Shown here: in pieces, positions 8,759-17,693 of the stretch
How positions within the stretch are numbered: position 1 is the first letter of the stretch
Layout: each line of letters starts with the position of its first letter
DNA from: Candidatus Bariatricus faecipullorum
GTDB taxonomy: Bacteria > Bacillota > Clostridia > Lachnospirales > Lachnospiraceae
Length of the DNA: 64,000 bases
Direction: 5' to 3'
Assembly: GCA_019118525.1 (NCBI GenBank)
Contig: DWYV01000061.1
Span: 1 to 64,000 of the forward strand
Program-made: the position numbers and the translations under genes
Notes under the pieces: generated by a model
Databases searched by the model: none
Seen by the model: the letters and a program-made list of their open reading frames with translations, nothing else
Told to the model about the DNA's origin: nothing

Positions 8759-9742
8759 ATGAATGATGTGATAATACAACAGATTTCCCACAGTTACGGA
8801 ACAACAGAGGTGCTGAAGGGAATAGACCTGACGATAAAAGAGGGAGAATTTTTTACACTGCTTGGTCCATCCGGGTGCGGGAAGACGACCCTGCTGAGGA
8901 TTCTGGCGGGGTTTATCCACCCCTCGAAGGGCCGGGTTTTTATCGGGGATACGGATATTACGGACTGGAAACCGGAGAAGCGGAATATGGGAATCGTGTT
9001 CCAGAACTATGCGCTGTTTCCGAATATGACCGTCCGGGACAATATCGCTTACGGCCTGAAAATCCGCAGAAGACCGAAAAAAGAAATTCAGGAGCAGTGT
9101 GCCTCTTACATGGAACTGACCGGTCTTCAGGAACTGGCGGACCGTAAGATACAGGAGCTTTCCGGCGGACAGCAGCAGCGGGTCGCCATTGCCCGGGCTC
9201 TTGTGATTCAGCCGCGGATGCTGCTTCTGGACGAGCCCATGTCCAATCTGGATGTGGCGCTCCGGGCAAAGATGCGGGAGGAAATCCGCGCCATTCAGCG
9301 AAAGACCGGGATTACCACGCTGTTCATTACCCATGACCAGCAGGAAGCGCTGTCTGTCTCTGACCGGATTGCCGTGATAAAGGACGGTCAGGTACTGCAG
9401 GCAGGCACCCCGAAAGATATCTACAACCATCCGGAAAATGGCTTTGTGGCAAATTTTGTGGGTACATCCAACCTGGTGGATGGGCCGGACGGCAAAACGG
9501 TGCTGGTGCGGCCGGAGCAGATGCGGCTTGACCGGAAACCGGGCGAAGGAAAACCGGTGAAGGTGACGGACGTAAAATTCCTGGGCGTGTACTATGAGTA
9601 CAAAGCAGAGGCAGACGGGAAGGAATACCGGATTATCGAGAGCAATCCGGGAGACCGGGAAGAGGAGTGGAAGCCCGGAGATACCGGATACCTGAGTGTC
9701 AGATACAGAGGGGAGGCCGCAGATGAAAGCAAAGCGAAGTAA
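8759..9742 (+). CDS. ABC importer ATPase (PotA/FbpC type)
   Basis: The 327-residue protein has Walker A GPSGCGKTT (about residue 39), the Q-loop in FQNYALFPNMTV, signature LSGGQQQR, Walker B LLLDEP and switch His in ITHDQ. The C-terminal TOBE-like part (from about 240) is short. It powers the importer formed with the binding protein upstream and the permease downstream. The ribosome site is weak: AAGGAAG lies about 14 nt before ATG. The end overlaps the permease start by 20 bp. Confidence 0.93.
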   Translation: MNDVIIQQISHSYGTTEVLKGIDLTIKEGEFFTLLGPSGCGKTTLLRILAGFIHPSKGRVFIGDTDITDWKPEKRNMGIVFQNYALFPNMTVRDNIAYGLKIRRRPKKEIQEQCASYMELTGLQELADRKIQELSGGQQQRVAIARALVIQPRMLLLDEPMSNLDVALRAKMREEIRAIQRKTGITTLFITHDQQEALSVSDRIAVIKDGQVLQAGTPKDIYNHPENGFVANFVGTSNLVDGPDGKTVLVRPEQMRLDRKPGEGKPVKVTDVKFLGVYYEYKAEADGKEYRIIESNPGDREEEWKPGDTGYLSVRYRGEAADESKAK

Positions 9743-11405
9743 ACACATGGGCCCCGTGCGGATTCTCTGGTACTGTGTGCTGGTGTTTCTGATACTGGGG
9801 TATATTGTGGTTCCCTTTTTCTATACCTTCCGTCAGGCGCTGGTGACAGACACCGGCTACGGACTGGACGTTTTCCTGGAGTACTTTTCCAACGAAAACC
9901 AGCTGCAGGTCGTTTCCAACACCGTACTGCTGGGATGCCTTTCTGTGGTGACCTGCGGAATCATCGGAATCATGCTGGCGCTTTACATGACCTTTCTGGC
10001 GGGAAGGTGGAAAAAAGTAACCCATATCCTGCTTTTAAGCCCCATGATGATTCCGGGAGTGATAACGGTTATCTCCTTTATTCAGATTTACGGTGAGAGC
10101 GGAATTCTGACGAAAGCACTGCAGTATATGCTGAGGCTGGAGGAAGCGCCGTTTCAGTTTCAGGGGCTGGGCGGGATTCTGTTTGTCATTACCTATACCC
10201 AGTATGTTTATTTTTACCTGAATGTGTACGTGGCCCTGAAATATGTGGATAATTCCAGTATTGAGGCGGCAAGGAGCATGGGAGCGTCCTGGCCACAGGT
10301 GTTCCGGGACGTTATCTGGCCGGTGATTCGTCCGGCTGTTCTGTCTTCTGTGGTGGTTACCTTTGCCTCCGGAGTCAGTTCCTTTTCGGCTCCAAACCTG
10401 ATGGGCGGGGGATTTAAGGTACTGAGCACCCAGATTGTCCGCTCCAAGGCAAATAATCAGATGGCGCTGGCCTCGGTGCAGGTGGCGGTGCTCTTTGTCA
10501 TCAGTGTAACGGTAATGCTTCTGATTCAGTACTACAGCAGGCGGTATCAGGTGGATACCGCGGACAGAGGAACGGAGGTAAAGCCGCTGGAAGGAAACCG
10601 CGGCGCGCTCTCTGCTGTCAGCAGAGTGGTTGTGCTTTTTCAGATTCTTCTGATTCTGCTTCCGATTGTGGTGATTATCTATCTTTCCTTTAATTCCACC
10701 AGTGCCATCATGCAGGAAATTTTTCCCCATGATTTTACACTGGAAAATTATCTGGCCATATTTGAGCGGCCCAGAGTGCTGAAGCCCCTTCTGAACAGCC
10801 TTGAGATGTCGCTGATGGCAGTGGCGGCAGGACTGGTGATTACGGTGCCGACGTCCTGGCTTATTGTAAAATGGAAAGGGAAGTTTCACGGCCTTTTGCG
10901 CCTGCTTCTCATGCTGCCCTGGACCATGCCGGACAGCGTGGTGGCCATTAACCTGATAAATGCCTTCAGCAGGGGGAGCATTTTCTCCTTTGGCGAAGCG
11001 CTGATAGGCGGGTTTTATATCGTGCCCATTGCCTATACCGTCACGGCGGTTCCCCTGCTTCTGAATTCTAATGAAGTGGCGGTTCAGGGGCTGAATGACA
11101 ATCTGGAGGAGGCCTCAAAAAGTCTGGGCGCAAATATGTTCCAGACCTTTAAAAACGTGATTGTCCCCAACATTGCGTCGGGGATTCTGGCGGGCGGAGT
11201 TCTGGTTTTTATCCGGACTGTCGGAGAATATACCATGTCGGCTCTGCTGTACGGTGTATACAACCGGCCTATCTCCATTTCTATCGTGACGAATATGCAG
11301 GAATACCATATTGGCATATCCCTGGCCTACGGGGTGATTGTCATTGGAATCTGTTATATTGCTCTGGGAATTATTTTTAAACTGGATAAGAAGCGGTTTA
11401 TGTAA
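9723..11405 (+). CDS. Fused ABC importer permease (FbpB/ThiP type)
   Basis: The 560-residue inner-membrane protein consists of two six-helix permease halves in one chain. Each half has an EAA-type loop that contacts the ATPase (around IEAARSMGASWPQVF in the first and LEEASKSLGANMFQTF in the second). This fused layout is usual for iron(III), thiamine and phosphonate importers. I chose ATG 9723 because GGGGAGG lies 6 nt upstream; a GTG at 9696 in frame is less well placed. It is the last gene of the PHP-ABC operon, with a strong terminator after it. Confidence 0.92.
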   Translation: MKAKRSKHMGPVRILWYCVLVFLILGYIVVPFFYTFRQALVTDTGYGLDVFLEYFSNENQLQVVSNTVLLGCLSVVTCGIIGIMLALYMTFLAGRWKKVTHILLLSPMMIPGVITVISFIQIYGESGILTKALQYMLRLEEAPFQFQGLGGILFVITYTQYVYFYLNVYVALKYVDNSSIEAARSMGASWPQVFRDVIWPVIRPAVLSSVVVTFASGVSSFSAPNLMGGGFKVLSTQIVRSKANNQMALASVQVAVLFVISVTVMLLIQYYSRRYQVDTADRGTEVKPLEGNRGALSAVSRVVVLFQILLILLPIVVIIYLSFNSTSAIMQEIFPHDFTLENYLAIFERPRVLKPLLNSLEMSLMAVAAGLVITVPTSWLIVKWKGKFHGLLRLLLMLPWTMPDSVVAINLINAFSRGSIFSFGEALIGGFYIVPIAYTVTAVPLLLNSNEVAVQGLNDNLEEASKSLGANMFQTFKNVIVPNIASGILAGGVLVFIRTVGEYTMSALLYGVYNRPISISIVTNMQEYHIGISLAYGVIVIGICYIALGIIFKLDKKRFM

Positions 11406-11409
11406 AAAA

Positions 11410-11441
11410 GACTGTCCGGACTGCGGGCAGTCATTTTTTTT
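11410..11441 (+). terminator. Rho-independent terminator of the ABC operon
   Basis: GACTGTCCG and CGGGCAGTC pair over 9 bp (one G-T wobble) around GACTG and are followed by a run of eight Ts. Confidence 0.85.
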
Positions 11442-11489
11442 CGTAAAAAGAGATATATTTAAGGAAAGCGGTATTCGGAGGGACGGCCG

Positions 11490-13235
11490 GTGACGAATCA
11501 GAATGTGGAGAACCTGCTGAATCTGGCGCTGGACGCAACAGAAGAAGAACGGGAAAAATCCCTGGAGCTGGGGACAGGGTATCAGATTATTGAGAATGAA
11601 TGGGATGTGATTGTGAAATATTCTGGCTCCCTGGCGGCAGTCAGGGAATTTGCGGTAAGTGTGACAGAACTGCGGAATGAATATGCCATTCTGCGGCTGA
11701 AGGAGGCGGATGTGGAACGGCTCTCTGAAATCCCGGAGGTGGAATACATCGAGAAGCCGAAGCGGCTGTTTTTTCAGACGGAGGCCGGAAGAAGGGCCTC
11801 CTGCACGGACCAGGTGCAGGATATTCGTTTTTTCCCGGAAGGAATTCTGGAGGGAAGGGGCGTCCTGGTAGCCGTGCTGGATTCGGGGATTGACTATGCC
11901 AGCCCGGATTTTCGGAATCCGGACGGTACCACCCGGATATACCGGCTCTGGGACCAGACCATTCCCGGCAGTCCGCCGGACGGGTATGCGTCCGGTACCG
12001 TGTACACAAAGGAGCAGATAGACGAGGCGCTGGCCAGTACGGAGCCGGGAGAACGGGAACGGCTGGTGCCGAGCCGGGACACTTCCGGGCACGGGACAGC
12101 AGTGGCTCAGATTGCCGCCGGAAATGGACGGGGGAGCGGACCGGAAGGCCGGGGCATGGCTCCGGAAAGTGAACTGCTGATTGTAAAACTGGGGGTCCCG
12201 GAAGCAGAGGGGTTTCCCCGGACCACAGAGCTGATGACGGCGCTGAATTATGCGGTGGAGGAGGCGCTGAAGAGGCGCATGCCCCTGGCCGTCAACATCA
12301 GTATCGGGAACAATTACGGCTCTCATGACGGGACCTCCCTTCTGGAGCGGTTTATTGACGATATCTCCAATTTATGGAAAAGCGTTATCTGTATCGGAAG
12401 CGGCAACGAAGGGGCGGCCGCCGGACATACTTCCGGAAGGCTCGCCCAGGGGGAACGCCGGCAGATTCCGTTCGCCGTTCAGGAGAACCAGACGGCCCTC
12501 AGTGTACAGATATGGAAAAACTATGCCGACGACATTCAGATTGCCGTGACTGCGCCCTCGGGCGCGCGGGTGGGGCCGGTCTCCCAGGTGCTGGGGCCCC
12601 AGAGGTTTCGTATCGGGCAGACCGAGATTCTTCTGTATTACGGAAAACCCGGGCCGTACAGTACGGTCCAGGAAATCTATCTGGATTTTCTTCCGGTGGG
12701 AGAATTTGTAGGAAGCGGCGTCTGGAATATCGAACTGACGGCTCTGCGGACGGTGCAGGGAACTTATGACATGTGGCTTCCCTCTTCTGCAGTGCTGAAT
12801 GCGGGAACAGGATTTCTTTATCCGGAGCCGGACACTACGCTTACCATTCCTTCTACGGCGTCCCGGGTCATTACAGTAGGCGCCTACAATGCGGCCACCC
12901 TTACTTATGCGGATTTTTCCGGAAGGGGATACACCCGTCAGGGGGGAACGGTCAAACCGGATATCGTAGCGCCGGGGGTGGATGTGACGGTGACAGCTCC
13001 GGGCGGGAGCCGGACCGTGGTAAGCGGCACCTCTTTTGCTACGCCTTTTGCCACCGGCGGGGCTGCCCTTCTCATGGAATGGGGAATTGTCAGAGGGAAT
13101 GATCCTTTCCTTTACGGGGAAAAGGTGAAAGCCTATTTTCAGGGAGGGGCAGGCAGGCTTCCCGGTTTTTCGGTCTATCCCAACCGGCAGACCGGATACG
13201 GGACGCTCTGTGTCAGAGACAGTATCCCGGTGTAA
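11490..13235 (+). CDS. Subtilase (S8) peptidase without signal peptide, Csp-like
   Basis: The 581-residue protein has the full subtilisin triad: Asp 131 in VLDSGID, His 201 in SGHGT and Ser 515 in SGTSFATP, with the oxyanion Asn in SGNEGA. About 100 residues precede the catalytic domain and may be a retained prodomain, and a long insertion (about residues 320-460) forms a jelly-roll-like segment. Both features recall CspB-type proteases of clostridial spores. No signal peptide or membrane segment is seen, so it should act in the cytosol or spore. The start is GTG 11490, with GGAGGGA about 8 nt upstream. It is a single gene between a terminator and a promoter. Confidence 0.9.
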   Translation: MTNQNVENLLNLALDATEEEREKSLELGTGYQIIENEWDVIVKYSGSLAAVREFAVSVTELRNEYAILRLKEADVERLSEIPEVEYIEKPKRLFFQTEAGRRASCTDQVQDIRFFPEGILEGRGVLVAVLDSGIDYASPDFRNPDGTTRIYRLWDQTIPGSPPDGYASGTVYTKEQIDEALASTEPGERERLVPSRDTSGHGTAVAQIAAGNGRGSGPEGRGMAPESELLIVKLGVPEAEGFPRTTELMTALNYAVEEALKRRMPLAVNISIGNNYGSHDGTSLLERFIDDISNLWKSVICIGSGNEGAAAGHTSGRLAQGERRQIPFAVQENQTALSVQIWKNYADDIQIAVTAPSGARVGPVSQVLGPQRFRIGQTEILLYYGKPGPYSTVQEIYLDFLPVGEFVGSGVWNIELTALRTVQGTYDMWLPSSAVLNAGTGFLYPEPDTTLTIPSTASRVITVGAYNAATLTYADFSGRGYTRQGGTVKPDIVAPGVDVTVTAPGGSRTVVSGTSFATPFATGGAALLMEWGIVRGNDPFLYGEKVKAYFQGGAGRLPGFSVYPNRQTGYGTLCVRDSIPV

Positions 13236-13255
13236 AAGGAAGAATACGGGAATGC

Positions 13256-13284
13256 TTTACAAAACAAAAGCGCCGGGGTACAAT
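13256..13284 (+). promoter_or_regulatory. Promoter of the NMN adenylyltransferase-like gene
   Basis: TTTACA (13256-13261), a 17-bp spacer and TACAAT (13279-13284) lie 36 bp before the start codon. Confidence 0.55.
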
Positions 13285-13320
13285 GGGGTTAGGCAGATTC
13301 ACAAGAGAGGAGACGAATGA

Positions 13321-13914
13321 ATGGTTGAAAAAGGGATTGTATATGGAAGATTTCAGATTCTGCATTTCAAACATCTGGAGTATTTTCTGGCGGCCAAAAT
13401 GCGCTGCCGGAAGCTGTATATAGGAATTATGGTTCCGGATTCTTCTTATCTGGAGGAAGAGGAGCCTATGAGTGAACTGGAGCGGGACCCCTGGAAAGAA
13501 CCGAAGACCGTGGATTACCGGGTGCGGAAGGGAGCAAATCCGCTGACCTACATTGAGCGGTACGAGATGGTGAGGGACGCCATTTTAAGTTTCGGCGTGC
13601 CCCGGGAAGAGTTTGAGATAGTGCCCTTCCCGCTGGAAAAACCGGAACTTCTGCGGGAGTATGTGCCCGGAGACGCCACCTGTTTTCTGAGTATCTGTGA
13701 TGACTGGACCCGGAAGAATCAGGAAAAACTGGAAGAACTGGGATTTCAGACGGAAGTGCTCTGGAACCGGAACCCGGAGGAGAAGGGAACCACCGGAACC
13801 CAGGTAAGACAGCGTATCCTGGCGGGGGAAAAGTGGAGCGACCTGGTGCCCAGAACGGTCTATGAATACATTCTGGACCACGGGATTGACAATCGGATTA
13901 AGTATACGAAATAG
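13321..13914 (+). CDS. NadM-like nucleotidyltransferase
   Basis: The 197-residue protein starts with GRFQILHFKH, matching the GRFQPxHxGH nucleotide-binding motif of NadM-type nicotinamide-nucleotide adenylyltransferases. Near the C terminus TTGTQVRQRI fills the role of the ISxTxxR motif. It should join a nucleoside monophosphate to ATP, most likely NMN to NAD. The Pro and second Gly of the first motif are replaced by Leu and Lys, so another cytidylyltransferase-like substrate is possible. GAGGAG lies 8 nt before ATG. It is monocistronic, with its own promoter and a terminator shared with carbamate kinase. Confidence 0.82.
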   Translation: MVEKGIVYGRFQILHFKHLEYFLAAKMRCRKLYIGIMVPDSSYLEEEEPMSELERDPWKEPKTVDYRVRKGANPLTYIERYEMVRDAILSFGVPREEFEIVPFPLEKPELLREYVPGDATCFLSICDDWTRKNQEKLEELGFQTEVLWNRNPEEKGTTGTQVRQRILAGEKWSDLVPRTVYEYILDHGIDNRIKYTK

Positions 13915-13930
13915 AATTTCTGGCGGCAGA

Positions 13931-13966
13931 AAAGCCAGGCTCTGAAAAAGGGCCTGGCTTTTTTTC
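13931..13966. terminator. Bidirectional terminator between NadM-like gene and carbamate kinase
   Basis: AAAGCCAGGC and GCCTGGCTTT pair around a purine-rich loop, with Ts on the + side and As that read as Ts on the minus side. It serves two convergent genes. Confidence 0.85.
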
Positions 13967-13979
13967 GCTGTCCGCAAAG

Positions 13980-14909
13980 TTAGCGGATAATGGTTCCGTT
14001 TCTTCCTTTCAGACTTTCCTTTAAGCTTTCCAGGGAAGTAATCAGGGCGCTCCGTCCTTCCCGTTTCTCAATGAAGGCAACAGAAGCCTGGAACTTGGGC
14101 AGCATATTGTAAATGCCGAAATGTCCCTCTTCCATGTACTGTTTTGCCTGCTCTACGGTAATCTCGCCCAGTTTTTCTTCGGCTTCCGTATCCAGATTGA
14201 TACGGACCTTGTCCACACTGGTGAGAATAATCAGTTCATCCGCGTCAATCTGCTCTGCCAGCTTTCCGGCGGCAAGGTCTTTTTCAATCACGGCGCTGGC
14301 GCCTTTCAGGTGATTGTTCTGCTGGAGAACGGGAATGCCGCCTCCGCCGCAGGCGATTACAACTTGTCCGGCGTCCACCAGGGCCCGGATGGCGTCAATC
14401 TCCACAATGTCCACCGGATTGGGGGAAGCCACGACACGGCGGAATCCCTGACCGGGTACCTCTACCACGTAGTTTCCTTTCTTTCTCTCGGCAGCAGCGT
14501 CTTCTGCGTTCATAATACGGCCCAGTACCTTGGTGGGGGTGTAGAACGCTTCGTCATAGGGGTCTACCGTCACCTGGGTAATGAGGGTGCTGACGGTGCG
14601 GAAAATTCCCCGGTTCAGCAGTTCTTCCCGGATGGCGTTCTGCAGGTCATATCCGATATATCCCTGGGACATGGCGGAGCAGACCGACATAGGCGCTGCT
14701 GTGTATTCCTCGTGGAGCTTTCCGAATTCATTCATCGCTGTGTGAATCATTCCAAGCTGGGGAGCGTTGCTGTGTGTGATAATTACCTGATACCCTTCTT
14801 CTATTAAATCGGCAATGGAAACAGCGGTTTTCTTTACCGCTACCATCTGCTCCGGAAGGGTCGTCCCCAGGGCCCGGTGTCCAAGAGCGACAACTACTTT
14901 TTTCTTCAT
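13980..14909 (-). CDS. arcC: Carbamate kinase
   Basis: The 309-residue amino-acid-kinase-fold protein reversibly makes ATP and carbamate from carbamoyl phosphate and ADP. Family landmarks are the N-terminal VVVALGHRALG, the GYQVIITHSNAPQLG loop, VIACGGGGIPV and LTSVDKVRINL. Length is normal for the family. The start at ATG 14909 follows GAGG by about 8 nt; the longer upstream reading has no site. It is not next to arcA or arcB, so it may serve purine or allantoin fermentation or a distant arginine deiminase operon. Confidence 0.93.
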   Translation of the reverse strand: MKKKVVVALGHRALGTTLPEQMVAVKKTAVSIADLIEEGYQVIITHSNAPQLGMIHTAMNEFGKLHEEYTAAPMSVCSAMSQGYIGYDLQNAIREELLNRGIFRTVSTLITQVTVDPYDEAFYTPTKVLGRIMNAEDAAAERKKGNYVVEVPGQGFRRVVASPNPVDIVEIDAIRALVDAGQVVIACGGGGIPVLQQNNHLKGASAVIEKDLAAGKLAEQIDADELIILTSVDKVRINLDTEAEEKLGEITVEQAKQYMEEGHFGIYNMLPKFQASVAFIEKREGRSALITSLESLKESLKGRNGTIIR

Positions 14910-14940
14910 AATCCATACCTCGGTTTCTGCATAATACTCA

Positions 14941-14960
14941 GGACCCGCCAAAGCGGGTCC
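14941..14960 (-). promoter_or_regulatory. Leader hairpin upstream of arcC
   Basis: GGACCCGC and GCGGGTCC pair perfectly around CAAA. It lies between the arcC promoter and start codon, so it is in the 5' leader; no T-run follows on the minus strand. Confidence 0.5.
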
Positions 14961-14993
14961 CGGGCGGGAGTCCTTCCCATCTGATATACAGAA

Positions 14994-15022
14994 ATTATAG
15001 TATTTTTCCGGACAAATTGCAA
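14994..15022 (-). promoter_or_regulatory. Promoter of arcC
   Basis: On the minus strand TTGCAA (15022-15017), a 17-bp spacer and TATAAT (14999-14994) give arcC its own promoter, just past the end of the XRE regulator gene. The leader would be about 75 nt. Confidence 0.65.
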
Positions 15023-15030
15023 TGTATAAT

Positions 15031-15372
15031 TTATGGTTCGGCCAGGCAGGACGCCAGGGATTTTATGTATTCCAGAGCCAGCTTCTGAACCCGGGGCGGC
15101 AGGCAGGAGACTGTGACTGCGATTTCCTGGGCTGTCCCGCCGGTCGTGTCAGTAAGAAGCAGGTCGTAGAGAATTGCCTGAAGGCCCACATCCAGGGCGC
15201 TGGCTATCTTGCAAAGGCATTCCAGACTGGGCGTGGAGTTCCCGGTCTCCACCCGGCTGATATAGCTGGGAGAAAGGCTGACGGATTCGGCAAGCTGTTC
15301 CTGGGTAAGTCCCTGCGTTTTGCGGATGTTCCTGATACGCATTCCGATTTTCTGGTTTACGGGTGTTTCCAT
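15031..15372 (-). CDS. XRE-family transcriptional regulator
   Basis: The 113-residue protein has a Cro/CI-type helix-turn-helix in the first 65 residues (IRKTQGLTQEQLAESVSLSP, then a recognition helix with YISRVETGNSTPS). The remaining 45 residues are helical with no known ligand domain. ATG 15372 is chosen because AAAGGAGG sits 7 nt upstream; the longer reading to 15462 lacks a site. It is followed by arcC on the same strand, but arcC has its own promoter, so control of arcC is only a possibility. Confidence 0.88.
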   Translation of the reverse strand: METPVNQKIGMRIRNIRKTQGLTQEQLAESVSLSPSYISRVETGNSTPSLECLCKIASALDVGLQAILYDLLLTDTTGGTAQEIAVTVSCLPPRVQKLALEYIKSLASCLAEP

Positions 15373-15475
15373 GCTGAATCCTCCTTTGCCTTCTGAATAC
15401 CATGATTTTATCAGTTCCAGAAAACAAAATGAATTCACTGAGATGCAGGAAACTTTACTCACATGCAGGAAAACT

Positions 15476-16672
15476 TTACTGAAATGTCACCTGGATGCTG
15501 CAGATTTCGCTTGTGGTTCCCAGACGCATATTGGGGCCGAAGACTCCCACACCGGAGGTGACAATGCTGTGCATGCCGTCTTTTTCCAGATAACCGCAGG
15601 GATTTTCCCAGAGGAAGGGCATCACCAGGTTGCCGGGGAAGGTCTGGCCGTTATGTGTGTGACCGCTTAAGTCCACGTCAGCTCCTGCCCGGGCCAGTTC
15701 TGCCAGTTCCTCCGGCTCGTGGTCCAGAACCAGAACGGGCTTTGTCAGGTCCAGATTTTCCAGCAGTTCTTCCGGGGTCTGCCGGACGGTAATCCCGCGA
15801 CCGGGCTTTTTGGAATCCGCCCGTCCGCAGAGGTAAAAGGCGTCGTCAATGAGGACGGTTTCGTCCCGCAGAAGGGTAATTCCTGCCTCTTCCAGAAGCT
15901 GGTCCATTCTGGGGTCGCTGGCCTTTTCGCCCTCCTGGGGAAAGGTGAAGCCAGCCAGGATTTTTTCAGAGACGTCGTGGTTGCCGTAGCAGGCGTAGAC
16001 GCCGTACCGGCTCTGGATGCTGCCCAGAATAGCGGCCAGCTCTTCGGGATTATCCAGCGCCTCATATTCGTTGTCGAAAATATCTCCGGCCAGGACCACC
16101 AGATCCGGCTGCAGGACATTGATTTCTTCCACCATCGTCCGCATTCGTCCGCAGCCCGTGTTATAGCCGATGTGCAGGTCGGCGGCCAGGACGACCTGAA
16201 GAGAATCCAGTCCTTTCACAGGTTTGTCCACGGTGATTTCGTACCGGGTTGTCCGCAGAAGGAGGGCGCTTACGATGCCTGCGCCGCTCAGAATCAGGGT
16301 CAGCCCCAGACAGAGGGCGCCGGCAGCCCGGAGGCCGGGAAGGGAAATCCGGGAGCCGGGATGCTTTCTGCGTTTGTAAAAGAGCCGGACAAGCAGTCCG
16401 GCAAGCTCGGCCGCTGCCAGAACCAGAACGGCATAGAGAAAGACGCCCAGCCAGTAGTTGGCAAAAAGCTGCATAATCCGCCGGAAGCCGCCGGAGGGCA
16501 GCAGGAATGCAGTCAGCGGAGAGACGCAAAGAAAGAGATACAGAAGGCCTGTGACAAGGCGGATGCCTTTTTTCCGGAAAAAGGGACTAAGCAGGCCGAG
16601 CCACTGCAGCAGGCGCCAGAACACCCAGACGCAGGCCAGAAGGTAAAGGGGGGAAAGATATATGGCAATCAT
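15476..16672 (-). CDS. Membrane-anchored calcineurin-like metallophosphoesterase (YkuE type)
   Basis: The 398-residue protein has about four membrane helices in the first 155 residues and then a metallophosphoesterase domain with all metal motifs: DLHIG, GDIFDN, GNHD and SGHTHNGQ. The order matches YkuE-like enzymes, which face the outside and may hydrolyse UDP-linked or lipid phosphates; the exact substrate is unknown. AGGAGG lies 5-6 nt before ATG. It follows the YbaK-type gene by 9 bp, so the two form an operon. Confidence 0.9.
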   Translation of the reverse strand: MIAIYLSPLYLLACVWVFWRLLQWLGLLSPFFRKKGIRLVTGLLYLFLCVSPLTAFLLPSGGFRRIMQLFANYWLGVFLYAVLVLAAAELAGLLVRLFYKRRKHPGSRISLPGLRAAGALCLGLTLILSGAGIVSALLLRTTRYEITVDKPVKGLDSLQVVLAADLHIGYNTGCGRMRTMVEEINVLQPDLVVLAGDIFDNEYEALDNPEELAAILGSIQSRYGVYACYGNHDVSEKILAGFTFPQEGEKASDPRMDQLLEEAGITLLRDETVLIDDAFYLCGRADSKKPGRGITVRQTPEELLENLDLTKPVLVLDHEPEELAELARAGADVDLSGHTHNGQTFPGNLVMPFLWENPCGYLEKDGMHSIVTSGVGVFGPNMRLGTTSEICSIQVTFQ

Positions 16673-16681
16673 GGGAACCTC

Positions 16682-17221
16682 CTACAGTCTGACCATGGTG
16701 AAGGAGTGGCCGGAAGCCTTTACAAAACGCAGAATATCCTTCGTCCGGATTTTCAGGCTGGATGTATTGACGCAGGGATGACAGCCCAGATACTCCTGCT
16801 TCAGCAGATCTTCGTCAATGAGCAGATCCACGTTTTCATCCCTGTCGTTCATCAGCCCCAGCACGCTGACGGAGCCTGGAGTGATATCCAGAAATTCTTC
16901 CATATATTCCGGCTCGGCAAAGGACAGACGGGCTACGCCTAGCTGATGGGAAAGGTCCCGTGTGATAAAGGGCTTGTCACCGGGCATCATCAGCAGGAAA
17001 AAGGTGGTTTTCTTCCGGTTGCAGAGAAACAGATTTTTGCAGACGGGAACCTGCAGTTCTTCCTCCACACCCTGACAGTCTTCAATGGTATTGGCAGCAT
17101 CGTGGTCGATTCCCTCGTAGGGAATGCCCAGCTTATCCAGATAGTCGTAAACCCGCGCCTCTTTGGGCAGACGGTTCTGACAGTCCGGTTTTGCGGTAAA
17201 ATGTATGGTACTGATATGCAT
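16682..17221 (-). CDS. YbaK/ProX-type aminoacyl-tRNA deacylase
   Basis: The 179-residue protein has the YbaK fold typical of free-standing editing domains that remove mischarged alanine from tRNA-Pro. Visible landmarks are YDYLDKLGIPYEGIDH at the N terminus, the LFLCNRKKTTFFLLMMPGDK strand pair with the likely catalytic Lys, and GCHPCVNTSSLKI near the C terminus. The length and G-x-H-P pattern favour the PrdX/ProX subgroup over YbaK proper. GGAGG lies about 8 nt before ATG. It is the first gene of a two-gene operon with the metallophosphoesterase. Confidence 0.88.
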   Translation of the reverse strand: MHISTIHFTAKPDCQNRLPKEARVYDYLDKLGIPYEGIDHDAANTIEDCQGVEEELQVPVCKNLFLCNRKKTTFFLLMMPGDKPFITRDLSHQLGVARLSFAEPEYMEEFLDITPGSVSVLGLMNDRDENVDLLIDEDLLKQEYLGCHPCVNTSSLKIRTKDILRFVKASGHSFTMVRL

Positions 17222-17400
17222 AATTTACGCCTCCCTGAAAATTTGATATACTGATAACGTATCTTTTGTTTCCTGTACGTTTTATCCTATCATACCATGT
17301 ATTTCTTACGTTGCAAGAAAGTTTCTTTTAAGAAAACAGAAGAATTTTATGAAGAAAATGCATATGCTGATTACAAGAACAGGGTAGGGAGAGAAACGGG

Positions 17401-17670
17401 ATGAAAAAAGACTGTGTCCGGTTTCGGGAACTGCGGGAGCGGGAGGTTATCAATCTCTGTGACTGTAAAAGACTGGGCTGTGTGACGGATCTGATTCTGA
17501 ATACCTGCACGGGCTGTGTGGAGGCGCTGGTCCTGCCGGGACCCGGCAGAATCTGCGGATTTCTGGGGTATGATTCCGAGTATATTATACCCTTTGCCTG
17601 CATTCGGAAAATCGGACCCGATATCATTCTGGTGGAAATATCAGAGGAAGCATGTCTGAAGAAGTGCTAA
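17401..17670 (+). CDS. YlmC/YmxH-family PRC-barrel protein
   Basis: The 89-residue protein matches the small sporulation-linked YlmC/YmxH family: RELREREVINLCDCKRLGCV at the N terminus followed by a PRC-barrel with PGPGRICGFLG and YIIPFACIRKIGPDIILVE. Its biochemical role is unknown; in Bacillus relatives it is controlled in sporulation. Its presence supports a spore-forming ancestry. The next gene, a Nudix hydrolase, starts 23 bp on. Confidence 0.85.
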   Translation: MKKDCVRFRELREREVINLCDCKRLGCVTDLILNTCTGCVEALVLPGPGRICGFLGYDSEYIIPFACIRKIGPDIILVEISEEACLKKC

Positions 17671-17693
17671 GAAACGAGAAGGAGGAAAAGAAA

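Noticed and set aside
15719..16942. Open frame of 407 codons on the plus strand
   Set aside because: Antisense to the metallophosphoesterase and YbaK genes; low-complexity Gln/Gly-rich product.
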